Shown here piece after piece: positions 17,149 to 25,568 of a stretch of 64,000 bases of DNA. Position numbers and translations under genes: made by a program. The notes beneath the pieces are model-generated. The model was given only the letters and a program-made list of their open reading frames with translations. It was not told the DNA's origin and ran no database searches. The stretch is from Endomicrobiales bacterium (lineage in GTDB: Bacteria > Elusimicrobiota > Endomicrobiia > Endomicrobiales > JALOBY01), in assembly GCA_023228045.1 (NCBI GenBank), contig JALOBY010000003.1:1-64000 (forward strand). Direction: 5' to 3'. How positions within the stretch are numbered: the stretch's first letter is position 1; the number at the start of each line of letters is the position of its first letter.

Positions 17149-18011
17149 TGTAGGTTCCATTTAGTAGGTAAAATCATATTTTCATCTTTTACTTCTAAGC
17201 ATGTTAAAGCCGTGTAAACATTTTTAACTCGCCGCATTTCTTTTAAACTTTCTATATTTTCATTTAGGTTATTTAAGCTATCTACCCCAATTACTACCTT
17301 GTCTATGTTGCTGTTAAGACACGCAAAACACAAACACAATGAGTTTACCGCTATTTTTTGTTCTTTAGAAATTTCCGCAAGCTTTTTTATTTTTTGTTTT
17401 ATAGGCGCAAAAAATGAATTAAGTTCATTTGGATTTTTAAACACTAACCCTTGAAGAAAAACTGACCTTGTATGAACTTCTATTCCTTTTTTTTTGCATA
17501 TCTGAAAACAAGTTGCAAAGCGTTGGTCAAAAACACTATAAGGCGCTTGTATAATATCAGGCATTATTCCACTTACTAATACTTCGTCAAATTCTACAGG
17601 GTTGTAAAAAGAAAATCCAATTTTACTTACCTTCCCTTTTTGTTTAAGTTCTTGAAGTTTTTCCCACAAAGAATTATTATTTTTAAAATCATTAAAGTTG
17701 TGTATTAAAAGACCATAAATATTATTGATATGTAGGCGAGCCAATGAGCTTTCAATTCCTTCTATGCAATTAGTATTTGATGTGATTTTAGATATTATTT
17801 TTATATTGCTGTTTGTTTTACTTATAAATGCGCCTATTACCTCTTCGCTGTCGCCGTATGCTGCTGCCGTGTCTAATGTATCAATAGAATTATTCATAGC
17901 ACTGTTTAAAATTTCAAAAGCAGTTTCTTTGGGAATTTTCCCGGATGAATTGTTAATCCCATAATTAAGTCCAAATTGAGCTGTACCAAGAGCAAGTTTA
18001 CTTGACATCAT
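17145..18011 (-). CDS. Aldo/keto reductase family protein
   Basis: This 288-residue protein has the aldo-keto reductase TIM-barrel signatures LALGTAQFGLNYG at the N-terminus and SIDTLDTAAAYGDSEEVIG with the catalytic Asp and Tyr. YGLLIHNFND and VSKIGFSFYNP follow. The family uses NAD(P)H to reduce carbonyls. Similar genes occur beside spsF and pseC homologues in bacterial nonulosonate clusters (family knowledge), where the substrate has not been settled in general. The start (ATGATG) overlaps the pseC stop by 14 bases. Confidence 0.82.
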   Translation of the reverse strand: MMSSKLALGTAQFGLNYGINNSSGKIPKETAFEILNSAMNNSIDTLDTAAAYGDSEEVIGAFISKTNSNIKIISKITSNTNCIEGIESSLARLHINNIYGLLIHNFNDFKNNNSLWEKLQELKQKGKVSKIGFSFYNPVEFDEVLVSGIMPDIIQAPYSVFDQRFATCFQICKKKGIEVHTRSVFLQGLVFKNPNELNSFFAPIKQKIKKLAEISKEQKIAVNSLCLCFACLNSNIDKVVIGVDSLNNLNENIESLKEMRRVKNVYTALTCLEVKDENMILPTKWNLQ

Positions 18012-19158
18012 TAATTACCTTTAAAACTGTTTTGGCAACATATTCTACTTCAGAGTTTGTCATGCTTGGGAACAGAGGTAAACTTAAAGCTGCTTTGTAA
18101 TAATTTTCTGCGTTTGCACATATATTTGATTTGTATCCAATCGACTTATAATACGGTTGTTTATAAACTGGAATGTAATGAACTTGCGTGCCAATGTGTT
18201 CTTCTTTTAGCTTTGAAACAATTAATTTTCTTTTTGAAAAAAGATTTGGTTTTAATTTTACAACATAGAGATGATAAGAAGAAGAATAGCATTCATTTTC
18301 AACTGGGGTTGAAAAAAATGGATTATTTTTGAATATTTTATTGTATTTTTTAACTATTTCTTTTCTTTTATTTATAAAAGAATCTAACTTTTTGATTTGT
18401 GAAATTCCGAGCGCGCATTGTATATCTGTAATTCGGTAGTTGTATCCTAATTCTTGCATTTCATAATACCACTCGCCATCAGGATTGTTTATAAAGTTTG
18501 ATTTTGTAATACCGTGAGACCTTAACTTTATTAGCTTATCATACATATCCCTTCTGTTAGTAAGTATCATGCCACCTTCACCGGTAGTTATGTGTTTTAC
18601 TGGGTGAAAACTTAGTATTGTCATATCGGAGTGCGCACAAGAACCAACTTTAATCCATTTATTGTTGTGCTTATATTTTGCACCTAAAGCGTGAGCGGCA
18701 TCTTCAATAACAGTTAATTTGTGTTTTTTTGCGAGTGTGTATATTTGCGGCATATTGCAAGGGTGACCAGCAAAATGAACAGGGATTAATACTTTAGTGC
18801 GAGGTGTAATTTTTTTTTCAATGTCTTTGATTGATATGTTTGCGGTTTCATTTTCAATATCAGCAAATACTGGTTTTGCATTACAGTAAAGCATACAATT
18901 TGAAGATGCAACAAATGTTATTGGCGATGTTATACCTTCGTTATTTTCACCAAGCCCTGCGGCAAGGCAAGCCAAGTGCAGAGCTGCAGTACCATTAGAA
19001 ACCGCAACAGCATATTTCACTCCACAATATTTTGCCACAGCTTGCTCAAATTCGCCAACTTTCGGACCCTGCGTTAATAGCTGTGACTTTAAAGTTTTAA
19101 TGACTTCTTTAATGTCTTCTGAATCGATTGATTGTCGTCCGTAAGGTATAAAGTTCAT
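17998..19158 (-). CDS. pseC: UDP-4-amino-4,6-dideoxy-N-acetyl-beta-L-altrosamine transaminase
   Basis: This 386-residue DegT/DnrJ/EryC1 aminotransferase matches PseC. It has FIPYGRQSIDSEDIKEV, YAVAVSNGTAALHLACLAAG, SPITFVASSNCMLYC and VIEDAAHALGAKY (Asp for the cofactor nitrogen). ILSFHPVKHITTGEGG carries the PLP lysine. PITFVASSNC and the FHPVKHITTGEGG segment distinguish PseC from other members. It transaminates the 4-keto product of PseB using glutamate. It starts one base after pseB ends, which supports the assignment. Confidence 0.92.
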   Translation of the reverse strand: MNFIPYGRQSIDSEDIKEVIKTLKSQLLTQGPKVGEFEQAVAKYCGVKYAVAVSNGTAALHLACLAAGLGENNEGITSPITFVASSNCMLYCNAKPVFADIENETANISIKDIEKKITPRTKVLIPVHFAGHPCNMPQIYTLAKKHKLTVIEDAAHALGAKYKHNNKWIKVGSCAHSDMTILSFHPVKHITTGEGGMILTNRRDMYDKLIKLRSHGITKSNFINNPDGEWYYEMQELGYNYRITDIQCALGISQIKKLDSFINKRKEIVKKYNKIFKNNPFFSTPVENECYSSSYHLYVVKLKPNLFSKRKLIVSKLKEEHIGTQVHYIPVYKQPYYKSIGYKSNICANAENYYKAALSLPLFPSMTNSEVEYVAKTVLKVINDVK

Positions 19159-19159
19159 T

Positions 19160-20158
19160 TTAGTAAATAATTTCTATTGTGTTTAAGAGTGTTTTTATTT
19201 CTTCTATGTTTATTTTTTGAGGATTAGTATTTGACGAGTACATGAATCCTTCACTTACTTTCTTACCACCTTTAGTGAAATGTTTTTCAAAGTTCCACCA
19301 ATTGAAATGTGGGTAAATTATATATGTTTGAGCATATTCATAAGTGTTTCTAGCATCTTCTTCGGTTATCATTACTTCGTGAAGTTTTTCGCCTTCCCGT
19401 ATACCTATTTCGTCAATTTCAACAGATGGGAGCATTGCTTTTGCTAAGTCAATCATTTTGCAAGAAGGTATTTTAGCTACATATATTTCCCCGCCCTTTG
19501 CTTCGCCCAAAGCTTTTATTACGAGGTCTATTCCTTGCTCAAGCGTGATCCAAAACCTTGTCATTCTTATATCTGTGACTGGAAGTTTTTTTATGCCTTT
19601 ATCAATTAGTGACTTAAAAAATGGAATAACGGAACCTCTACTGCCGGTAACATTACCATAGCGAACAACACTAAAAACTGTTTTGCGTGATCCAGAATAG
19701 GCATTTGCTGAAACAAATAATTTATCTGAAACTAATTTAGTAGCACCATATAGATTTATAGGGTTGCAAGCTTTATCAGTTGAAAGTGCTACAACTTTAT
19801 TTACACCTTTATCTATGGCGGCATCTATTACATTTTCTGCCCCATGTATGTTGGTTTTTATTGCCTCTATAGGGTTATATTCAGCGGCTGGAACATGTTT
19901 TAATGCGGCAGCGTGCACAACTACATCAACGCCCTCAAATGCACGGCAGAGGCGTTCTTTATCGCGAACATCTCCAATAAAAAACCTAAGTTTGTCATTG
20001 TATTTTTCAAATTGCTTTTGCATTATATATTGTTTGTATTCATCTCTTGAGTACACAATTACTTTTTTTGGGTCATATTTTTCAAATAAACGCTTTATAA
20101 ACGATTTTCCAAATGATCCTGTTCCGCCAGTTACAAGTATGATTTTTCCTGTCAACAT
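19160..20158 (-). CDS. pseB: UDP-N-acetylglucosamine 4,6-dehydratase (inverting)
   Basis: This 332-residue SDR converts UDP-GlcNAc to UDP-2-acetamido-2,6-dideoxy-beta-L-arabino-hexos-4-ulose, the first step of pseudaminic acid synthesis. It has ILVTGGTGSFGKSF (NAD loop), VVHAAALKHVPAAEYNPIEAI, ALSTDKACNPINLYGATK (Ser/Asp/Lys active site), and VRYGNVTGSRGSVIPFF. These match PseB/FlaA1 closely, and the length is right for the short soluble form rather than the membrane-bound FlaA1-like form. It is the second gene after the regulator at 20196, which it follows by 37 bases. Confidence 0.94.
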   Translation of the reverse strand: MLTGKIILVTGGTGSFGKSFIKRLFEKYDPKKVIVYSRDEYKQYIMQKQFEKYNDKLRFFIGDVRDKERLCRAFEGVDVVVHAAALKHVPAAEYNPIEAIKTNIHGAENVIDAAIDKGVNKVVALSTDKACNPINLYGATKLVSDKLFVSANAYSGSRKTVFSVVRYGNVTGSRGSVIPFFKSLIDKGIKKLPVTDIRMTRFWITLEQGIDLVIKALGEAKGGEIYVAKIPSCKMIDLAKAMLPSVEIDEIGIREGEKLHEVMITEEDARNTYEYAQTYIIYPHFNWWNFEKHFTKGGKKVSEGFMYSSNTNPQKINIEEIKTLLNTIEIIY

Positions 20159-20195
20159 AAATTCCCCTTGTTTAATTTATTAAAACATTTTTGCT

Positions 20196-20711
20196 TTAAT
20201 CTTTAAGCAACAGTTGAGTATCTGAAAGGTATTTTAAAAGATCAATATTTTCACCCATGTCCGTTACCAAAATTACCACTTCAGTGTCAGTTGAAGTTTG
20301 TTTCCTGTCTATTGCTATATCTTTTGTTTTAAGGTTTTTTATGGCAATTTCAGCAATATCCGCAAGCTCGTCTGAACCGATAATTGAAAAAGACCTGCAC
20401 CCAAGCTTATAGTGTTTAATAACAAGTTCTTGGATCTGTTCCCTTATCTTTTTTAATAAACCCACTGTTCTTTTGGCAAATGCGTAAGAACGCGTTGCTT
20501 GTTCAGAAAACCCTTCTGGAGTTAAAAGGTATTGAATTTTTTTGCGATTTAAAAGCTTTGCTTTAATATATCCCTTTATTGTAAGGCGTTTTATTATAAG
20601 ATTTGTCAAACCCAAAGATATACCAGTTTTGATTGCAATAGAACGCTGATCTGGACTTTGATTGCTTGATATTTCTTTTATTACAGCAAATTCTTTATCG
20701 TTTATTGACAT
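20196..20711 (-). CDS. Winged helix-turn-helix transcriptional regulator heading the glycan locus
   Basis: This 171-residue protein begins MSINDKEFAVIKEISSNQ at 20711 with GGGGAA just upstream; an extension to 20732 is rejected. The N-terminal 80 residues form a MarR-like winged helix: QRSIAIKTGISLGLTNLIIKRLTIKGYIKAKLLNRKKI, followed by QYLLTPEGF (wing). The middle is a basic helix (KRTVGLLKKIREQIQEL). The last part, SFSIIGSDELADIAEIAIKN and EVVILVTDMGENIDLL, looks like a small alpha/beta domain that could bind a ligand. It is the first gene of the pse operon and has a palindrome over its own promoter, so it probably represses itself and the cluster. Confidence 0.78.
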   Translation of the reverse strand: MSINDKEFAVIKEISSNQSPDQRSIAIKTGISLGLTNLIIKRLTIKGYIKAKLLNRKKIQYLLTPEGFSEQATRSYAFAKRTVGLLKKIREQIQELVIKHYKLGCRSFSIIGSDELADIAEIAIKNLKTKDIAIDRKQTSTDTEVVILVTDMGENIDLLKYLSDTQLLLKD

Positions 20712-20745
20712 ATTTCCCCAAAATTTAAACATGCGACAAATCGTT

Positions 20746-20790
20746 TGTTCAACTGTTGAACATTGTATATTTTGGATTTAGGTTTGTCAA
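20746..20790 (-). promoter_or_regulatory. Sigma-70-type promoter with overlapping palindromic operator
   Basis: Read on the minus strand, TTGACA (20790-20785) is followed by a 17-base spacer and TACAAT (20767-20762). The -35 is a perfect consensus and the -10 matches five of six. Starting at the last base of the -10, TGTTCAACAGTTGAACA covers 20762-20746. It is a perfect 7-bp inverted repeat around 3 bases and should include the transcription start. A protein bound there would block RNA polymerase. The regulator ATG lies 34 bases further on. Confidence 0.8.
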
Positions 20791-20830
20791 GTTATGCTGT
20801 GTTGAATACTTAAACTAACAATTTTATGCG

Positions 20831-22078
20831 TTAATTGGAGATTTTATTAAGCATTTTATTATAAACGGCTAAATACTTGTTTGTTGCAATTTTATAATCA
20901 AAATGTTTGTAAAAACGATTTTTGCCTGCAACGCCAAAAGAAGTAACTTTCTCATGGTTTGATGCAAGCTCTTGCATGGCTAAGGATAGAGCTACACTAT
21001 TTGCAGGTTCAACAATTAATCCAGTTTCATTGTTTATTATTTGTTCCTTAACCCCTCCAACATCTGTAGCAATTACCGCTTTGCCAATAGACATTGCCTC
21101 TAATATTACAAAAGGAAAGTCCTCATTGCAGATTGATGAGAGCACAAAAACATCTAAAACATTAATAAAATTGAATATATTTTCCTCGCCTTTGGTGAAA
21201 ATTACATCATCACATAAACCAAGTGAATCGGAAAGATTTTTTAGCTCTGCCTCAAGAGGTCCTGTCCCCTCAATAAGCAAAAGTGGAGCTTTTCTATTAC
21301 CCATGCGCTCAACTAGCATTTTTTGAGCATTTAAAAGGTGCTTGTGACCTTTTCTTTCAATTAAAAGGGCCACAATGCCAAAAATGGGCCTGTTGTTGGT
21401 ATTTATGCCTTTTTGCTTAAGATAATCAAACCGGCTAACATCAGGTTTTTTTGTTTGTATTCCATTATGAATACTCATTAACTTTTTTTTGGGCAATTTA
21501 AGCATATCTGACAATGCATCAAGTGCATTTTGCGAACCAGTAATAAAAAGATTTGTATTAATTGCTATAAGTTTATCTATCAAATAATCAAATTTTCTGC
21601 TGGCAAATTTATAACCAAACGCAATGTTGTTTACAACCATTAAAGTTTTACTTATACCGGCAAATTTTGCTGCCAAGATAGCTGCAAGGCAGGAATATGC
21701 AGCAGGGTAGCCTCCATTATTTACATGAAGTATCTCTATTTTTCTGTTTGATAAATTATGCCAAATAACTAAAAGATTACGAATAAAAAAAACATATTTT
21801 AATATAACTTTAATCGGAAAGAATAAGGGCTTTAATTTGGAATGATTTATTTTTTCATTTATAGTTTCAAAGTCCCAAATGTTAAGTGGTATGTATGTAA
21901 CATCTTTGAAAAATGCTTTTTTCATTAGCCCATCATTATATTCAGTTGAATGCCTGTAAAAAAATAAAATATTAAATGATGATTTTATATCTTGACTAGC
22001 AAAAAAGTATGAAAGCATATTCTCACAACCTGCAAAAAATGGGCAATCGGAGTAATATGCAATTGTTTTTTTAGTCAT
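20831..22078 (-). CDS. Glycosyltransferase family 4
   Basis: This 415-residue protein has a GT-B fold. The N-terminal half includes HVNNGGYPAAYSCLAA and SIHNGIQTKK. The C-terminal half has PIFGIVALLIERKGHKHLL and LLIEGTGPLEAEL. The GT4 signature CNEDFPFVILEAMSIGKAVIATDVGGVKE has the conserved Glu pair (E7E-like, EDFPFVILE). It would transfer a hexose-like sugar from a nucleotide donor to a lipid or growing glycan. It ends 40 bases before the regulator promoter, so it is upstream of, and apparently not driven by, that promoter. Confidence 0.86.
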   Translation of the reverse strand: MTKKTIAYYSDCPFFAGCENMLSYFFASQDIKSSFNILFFYRHSTEYNDGLMKKAFFKDVTYIPLNIWDFETINEKINHSKLKPLFFPIKVILKYVFFIRNLLVIWHNLSNRKIEILHVNNGGYPAAYSCLAAILAAKFAGISKTLMVVNNIAFGYKFASRKFDYLIDKLIAINTNLFITGSQNALDALSDMLKLPKKKLMSIHNGIQTKKPDVSRFDYLKQKGINTNNRPIFGIVALLIERKGHKHLLNAQKMLVERMGNRKAPLLLIEGTGPLEAELKNLSDSLGLCDDVIFTKGEENIFNFINVLDVFVLSSICNEDFPFVILEAMSIGKAVIATDVGGVKEQIINNETGLIVEPANSVALSLAMQELASNHEKVTSFGVAGKNRFYKHFDYKIATNKYLAVYNKMLNKISN

Positions 22079-22224
22079 AATTTAAATTAAACAACAATGA
22101 AGAGAGTTTTTTGATTTTTGTAAAAAAGAGTACTTCGCAAACTTGATAAACAATACATCCAGTTTGAAATGTTTTTTATTTTGAACAATGGTCATATTAT
22201 AAAAAAGTGGTGTATGTGAAAGTG

Positions 22225-23535
22225 TTATTTATTTGAGTTCCAAAGATTTTTAAACCAGCTTTTAAGTGATGAGTTCATTTTCATACTGGTGAAAGAAAAC
22301 TTCCATTTTTTTTCTTGTACTGTTGGTTTTATTTTTCTTGTGCCGCCTGGAATTATGCCTAATTGTTTGCCAACTTTTTCAAATTTATCAAGCACAAAAT
22401 CAAGTTGTTCGTCGGTGTGAGATGCCATATAGCTTGTTCTTATGATGGCTTGGCCTTCTGGTACAGCCGGGCTTACAACAGGAGATGCAAAAACCCCTTC
22501 GTCGTAAAGCATACGCCACATTTTAAATGCTTTCATATCTTCCCCAACTGTTAGTGGTATAATCGGCGACTGGGATGTTCTTGTATTAAATCCAATTGCC
22601 TCAAAACCCTCTTTCATTTTCTTTGTGTTATGCCAAAGTTTTGCGATTAGTTCTTTGTCTTTTTCAATTATATCTAAAGAAGCATCTATTGCGGCAACGC
22701 AAGCTGGAGGCAAACTTGCGGTAAATATTAAAGAACGCGAGAGGTGCTTTATGTAGTGTACAACTTCCTCGCGGCTTGCAATAAAACCGCCAATAGATGC
22801 CAATGACTTTGAAGCGGTTGCCATAACAATATCTACTTCATGTTGTAAACCAAAATGTTCACCGGTTCCCCTGCCTGTTTCGCCAAGAACGCCAAGTGAA
22901 TGTGCTTCATCAACCATTATTCTTGCCTCATATCTGCGGGCAAGCTTAACTATTTCTGGCAAATTTGCAATATCGCCTTCCATACTAAATACACCGTCAA
23001 CTACTATTAGCTTTGGGGTGTGTTCATACTTTTGCAATTGCCTTTCTAAGTCGGCCATATCATTGTGGCGGAAACGCACCATTTCACCCAAAGCAAGGTG
23101 GCAACCGTCTATAATTGACGCATGATCAAGTTTATCTGTGATGACTATTTCATTTTTACCTACTAATGAGGTTATTGCCCCAAGGTTTGCATGGTGCCCG
23201 GTTGTAAAAAGTACGGCAGCTTCCTTACCGACAAATTTCGCAAATTTCTTTTCTACTTTTTCGTGAAGATCTATTGTTCCATTTAAAAACCTTGAGCCGG
23301 TACACGATGTTCCATATTTGCGCACAGCTTCAACACTTGCCTCTTTTACCTTCGGGTGACTGGCAAGTCCGAGGTAATTATTTGAACAAATAACTATTTT
23401 TTTCTCGCCTTCTACAATTATTTCGGGCCCTTGCCCGGATTCTGTTTTTTTAAAATAAGGGTAAACACCCGCGGCAATAATTTCATGTACTGTTGTGAAT
23501 TTAAAACATTTTGCGAATAAATCGGAGTTTTGCAT
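22225..23535 (-). CDS. Alpha-oxoamine synthase, serine palmitoyltransferase-like
   Basis: This 436-residue PLP enzyme starts at the ATG at 23535 (GGGGG upstream); the codon at 23541 is TTG. It belongs to the alpha-oxoamine synthase family (Kbl, BioF, HemA, serine palmitoyltransferase). Key segments are AAGVYPYFKKTES, SNNYLGLASHPKVKEA, GSRFLNGTIDLHEKVE, MVDEAHSLGVLG and TASKSLASIGGF with the PLP lysine. The N-terminal VYPYF...ES segment and the surrounding wording are those of bacterial serine palmitoyltransferases as I know them, more than of glycine acetyltransferase. A C-terminal tail of about 40 residues, rich in Lys and Ser, is extra. The next gene upstream is an SDR reductase. Sphingolipid synthesis is likely but not proven. 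Confidence 0.75.
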   Translation of the reverse strand: MQNSDLFAKCFKFTTVHEIIAAGVYPYFKKTESGQGPEIIVEGEKKIVICSNNYLGLASHPKVKEASVEAVRKYGTSCTGSRFLNGTIDLHEKVEKKFAKFVGKEAAVLFTTGHHANLGAITSLVGKNEIVITDKLDHASIIDGCHLALGEMVRFRHNDMADLERQLQKYEHTPKLIVVDGVFSMEGDIANLPEIVKLARRYEARIMVDEAHSLGVLGETGRGTGEHFGLQHEVDIVMATASKSLASIGGFIASREEVVHYIKHLSRSLIFTASLPPACVAAIDASLDIIEKDKELIAKLWHNTKKMKEGFEAIGFNTRTSQSPIIPLTVGEDMKAFKMWRMLYDEGVFASPVVSPAVPEGQAIIRTSYMASHTDEQLDFVLDKFEKVGKQLGIIPGGTRKIKPTVQEKKWKFSFTSMKMNSSLKSWFKNLWNSNK

Positions 23536-23553
23536 TTTCAAGCCCCCATAAGT

Positions 23554-24531
23554 TTATAGCCATTTATTATTTTGGTACCAAGAATAAGTAATTTTAGCAC
23601 CAATTTCCAATTTTGTAAAGGTAAAAGACAGCTCTTCTTCAGTGTACTTGGTGTTAAACAACCAATTTTTTTGTTGCATTTCAATTATTTTTTGAAAGTT
23701 TAATACGGCAGGTTTTTTTGTTATAAGTGAAATTATTTCAGAAACTACTCCCGCAATCCAAAATATTATGCTTGGCAATGGCAGAGGTATTGTTTTTTTA
23801 TTTATTGCTTTTGCGATGGTTTTTGCCGTTTGTCCCCATGTGTATTTTGCAGGTTCTGCGAGGCAAAATGTTTTGTAGTTTGTTTTATCGCTTGAAAGAC
23901 AAATCTCTGAAACTTTACAGATGTCTTGCACGAATGTAAGTTGAATGGTTTTTTTAGTAAGAGTAAATGGTTTTAGCCCTTTGTTTACAAGGTTGAAAAA
24001 AATAAATAGGTCTTTATCCCTTGGCCCATAAACTGAAGCAGGCCTAAGTATTGTGTAAGGTATTTTATTATTTAGCGCAATAAGTTCCTTTTCACCTGCA
24101 AGTTTGCTTTTTCCATAGTCCGAAACAGGGTTTTCTTGCTCGGATAGTTCCTTGAAATTGCCATTTGTAGACGGGCCCATAGCTGCCTGTGATGATATAT
24201 AAATAATTTTTTTACAGGTTTTGTTTTTTGGTGAAAGGAGGGCATTTACCAGATTTCCTGTGCCGACTTTATTAACCTTATAGTAGGTTTCTTTTTTTAA
24301 TGCCCTGACTAAACCGCCCGCATGAATTAACGCGTCAATACCATCAAGCGAATTTATTAGTGTTTCGGGTTGGTTTAAATCGCCATAGCGGCATTCTAGT
24401 TTTTTGCCGGCCAACCATTTGCAATTGCTGCTCTTGCGCACAAGGCAAACCACACTATGGCCTTGCTCAAGCAGATAATCTGCAAGGTTGCTTCCTACAA
24501 AACCATTTGAACCGGTTATTAATATTTTCAT
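23554..24531 (-). CDS. NAD-dependent epimerase/dehydratase-type reductase (candidate ceramide-pathway reductase)
   Basis: This 325-residue extended SDR starts at the ATG at 24531, six bases after the hypE stop; the frame to 24543 starts with TTG inside hypE. Motifs are ILITGSNGFVGSNLADYL (dinucleotide loop), DALIHAGG, ISSQAAMGPS and VSDYGKSKLAGE (YxxxK). ILRPASVYGPRD follows. A hydrophobic stretch PLPSIIFWIAGVVSEIISLI near residue 255 suggests membrane association. In Caulobacter a similar SDR (CerR) acts in ceramide synthesis next to serine palmitoyltransferase, and here the same two families are adjacent. The alternative is a nucleotide-sugar enzyme of unknown substrate. Confidence 0.72.
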   Translation of the reverse strand: MKILITGSNGFVGSNLADYLLEQGHSVVCLVRKSSNCKWLAGKKLECRYGDLNQPETLINSLDGIDALIHAGGLVRALKKETYYKVNKVGTGNLVNALLSPKNKTCKKIIYISSQAAMGPSTNGNFKELSEQENPVSDYGKSKLAGEKELIALNNKIPYTILRPASVYGPRDKDLFIFFNLVNKGLKPFTLTKKTIQLTFVQDICKVSEICLSSDKTNYKTFCLAEPAKYTWGQTAKTIAKAINKKTIPLPLPSIIFWIAGVVSEIISLITKKPAVLNFQKIIEMQQKNWLFNTKYTEEELSFTFTKLEIGAKITYSWYQNNKWL

Positions 24532-24536
24532 TTTTT

Positions 24537-25568
24537 TCAGCAAATCCTTGGGAGTTGTTCACCCTCAAGCATTACAATAGGGCGCAACCCACCGTTAAGT
24601 GTTTTAAGCCACACACCTTTTGGTGAATTAACAACGGTCCCGATTATTTTTGTGTTGCGTCCATATTTGTGTGAAGCCATTGCCTTTTCAATTTTGCTCG
24701 TTGCACTTTCCTGTGCAATTACAATTACCTTGCCTTCGTTTGCTAAATAGAGAGGGTCCAAACCAAGCATTTGACAGACACTTTTGGTTTGTTTTGAAAT
24801 GGGTATATGTTTTTCCTCTATAATTATGCCTACATTAGACATATTGGCAATTTCGTTTAGTGTTGTTGCAAGCCCGCCCCGGGTTGGATCGCGCATAACA
24901 CTTATTTCACCTGCAAAAGGCAGTGTTTTTGCTATAAGGCCATTTAGAGGGGCGACGTCACTTTTTACATTTGTTAGAAAACCATACTCATTTCTGGCAC
25001 CAATTACAGCAACTTCATGATCTCCAATATTACCATTTAGCAACACACACTCGCCAGGTTTTGCATTTGAACCGCTAAACTTTGCATTGACATTTAAAAC
25101 ACCTACGCCTGAGGTTGTAATAAATAGTTTATCGCCCTTACCCCTTTCTACAACTTTAGTATCCCCACCAACTATTAGCACATTTGCCTCTTTTGCAGTT
25201 AAAGCTATTGACTTTGCTACACGCTCAAGTACATCAAAGCCAAGCCCCTCTTCTATTATTGCGGCAACAGTTATGGCAACGGGTGTTGCCCCCATTACAG
25301 AGAGGTCATTTACTGTACCGCAAATGCACAAACGACCAATGTCGCCGCCAGGAAAGAACAATGGATTAACGACAAATGCATCAGTTGTAAAAACTATATT
25401 TTTGTTGTAAGTGCCCAATACAGCCGCATCGTCAAGACGGCTTAGAATTTTATTTTTAAAGTACTTAGCAAAAACATTTTTTACTAGTTCATGCGTTAGC
25501 CGCCCACCAGAGCCGTGAGCAAGTGTAATTTTGTTAGCTTGTTTATTTGCGTTTGGTGTTTTTGCCAT
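24537..25568 (-). CDS. hypE: Hydrogenase maturation protein HypE
   Basis: This 343-residue protein dehydrates the carbamoyl group on its C-terminal cysteine to a nitrile for the CN ligands of [NiFe]-hydrogenase. It begins MAKTPN at 25568 and has ITLAHGSGGRLTHELV, DDAAVLG, FFPGGDIGRLCICGTVNDLSVMGA and LIVGGDTKVVERGKGD. RDPTRGGLATTLNE follows, as in PurM-like ATP-binding proteins. It ends LPRIC, the essential terminal cysteine. A longer frame to 25682 overlaps hypD and is rejected; even so, the chosen start overlaps hypD by 26 bases. It follows HypD, as in common hyp gene orders. Confidence 0.93.
   Translation of the reverse strand: MAKTPNANKQANKITLAHGSGGRLTHELVKNVFAKYFKNKILSRLDDAAVLGTYNKNIVFTTDAFVVNPLFFPGGDIGRLCICGTVNDLSVMGATPVAITVAAIIEEGLGFDVLERVAKSIALTAKEANVLIVGGDTKVVERGKGDKLFITTSGVGVLNVNAKFSGSNAKPGECVLLNGNIGDHEVAVIGARNEYGFLTNVKSDVAPLNGLIAKTLPFAGEISVMRDPTRGGLATTLNEIANMSNVGIIIEEKHIPISKQTKSVCQMLGLDPLYLANEGKVIVIAQESATSKIEKAMASHKYGRNTKIIGTVVNSPKGVWLKTLNGGLRPIVMLEGEQLPRIC

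Noticed and set aside
22079..22224. Non-coding gap between the glycosyltransferase and the serine-palmitoyltransferase-like gene.
   Set aside because: It is AT-rich with no convincing promoter, terminator or small gene.
24784..25410. Plus-strand open frames opposite hypE, and many others opposite real genes across the window.
   Set aside because: They are antisense to conserved genes, lack ribosome sites, and have no recognisable domain; they look like shadows of coding sequence.
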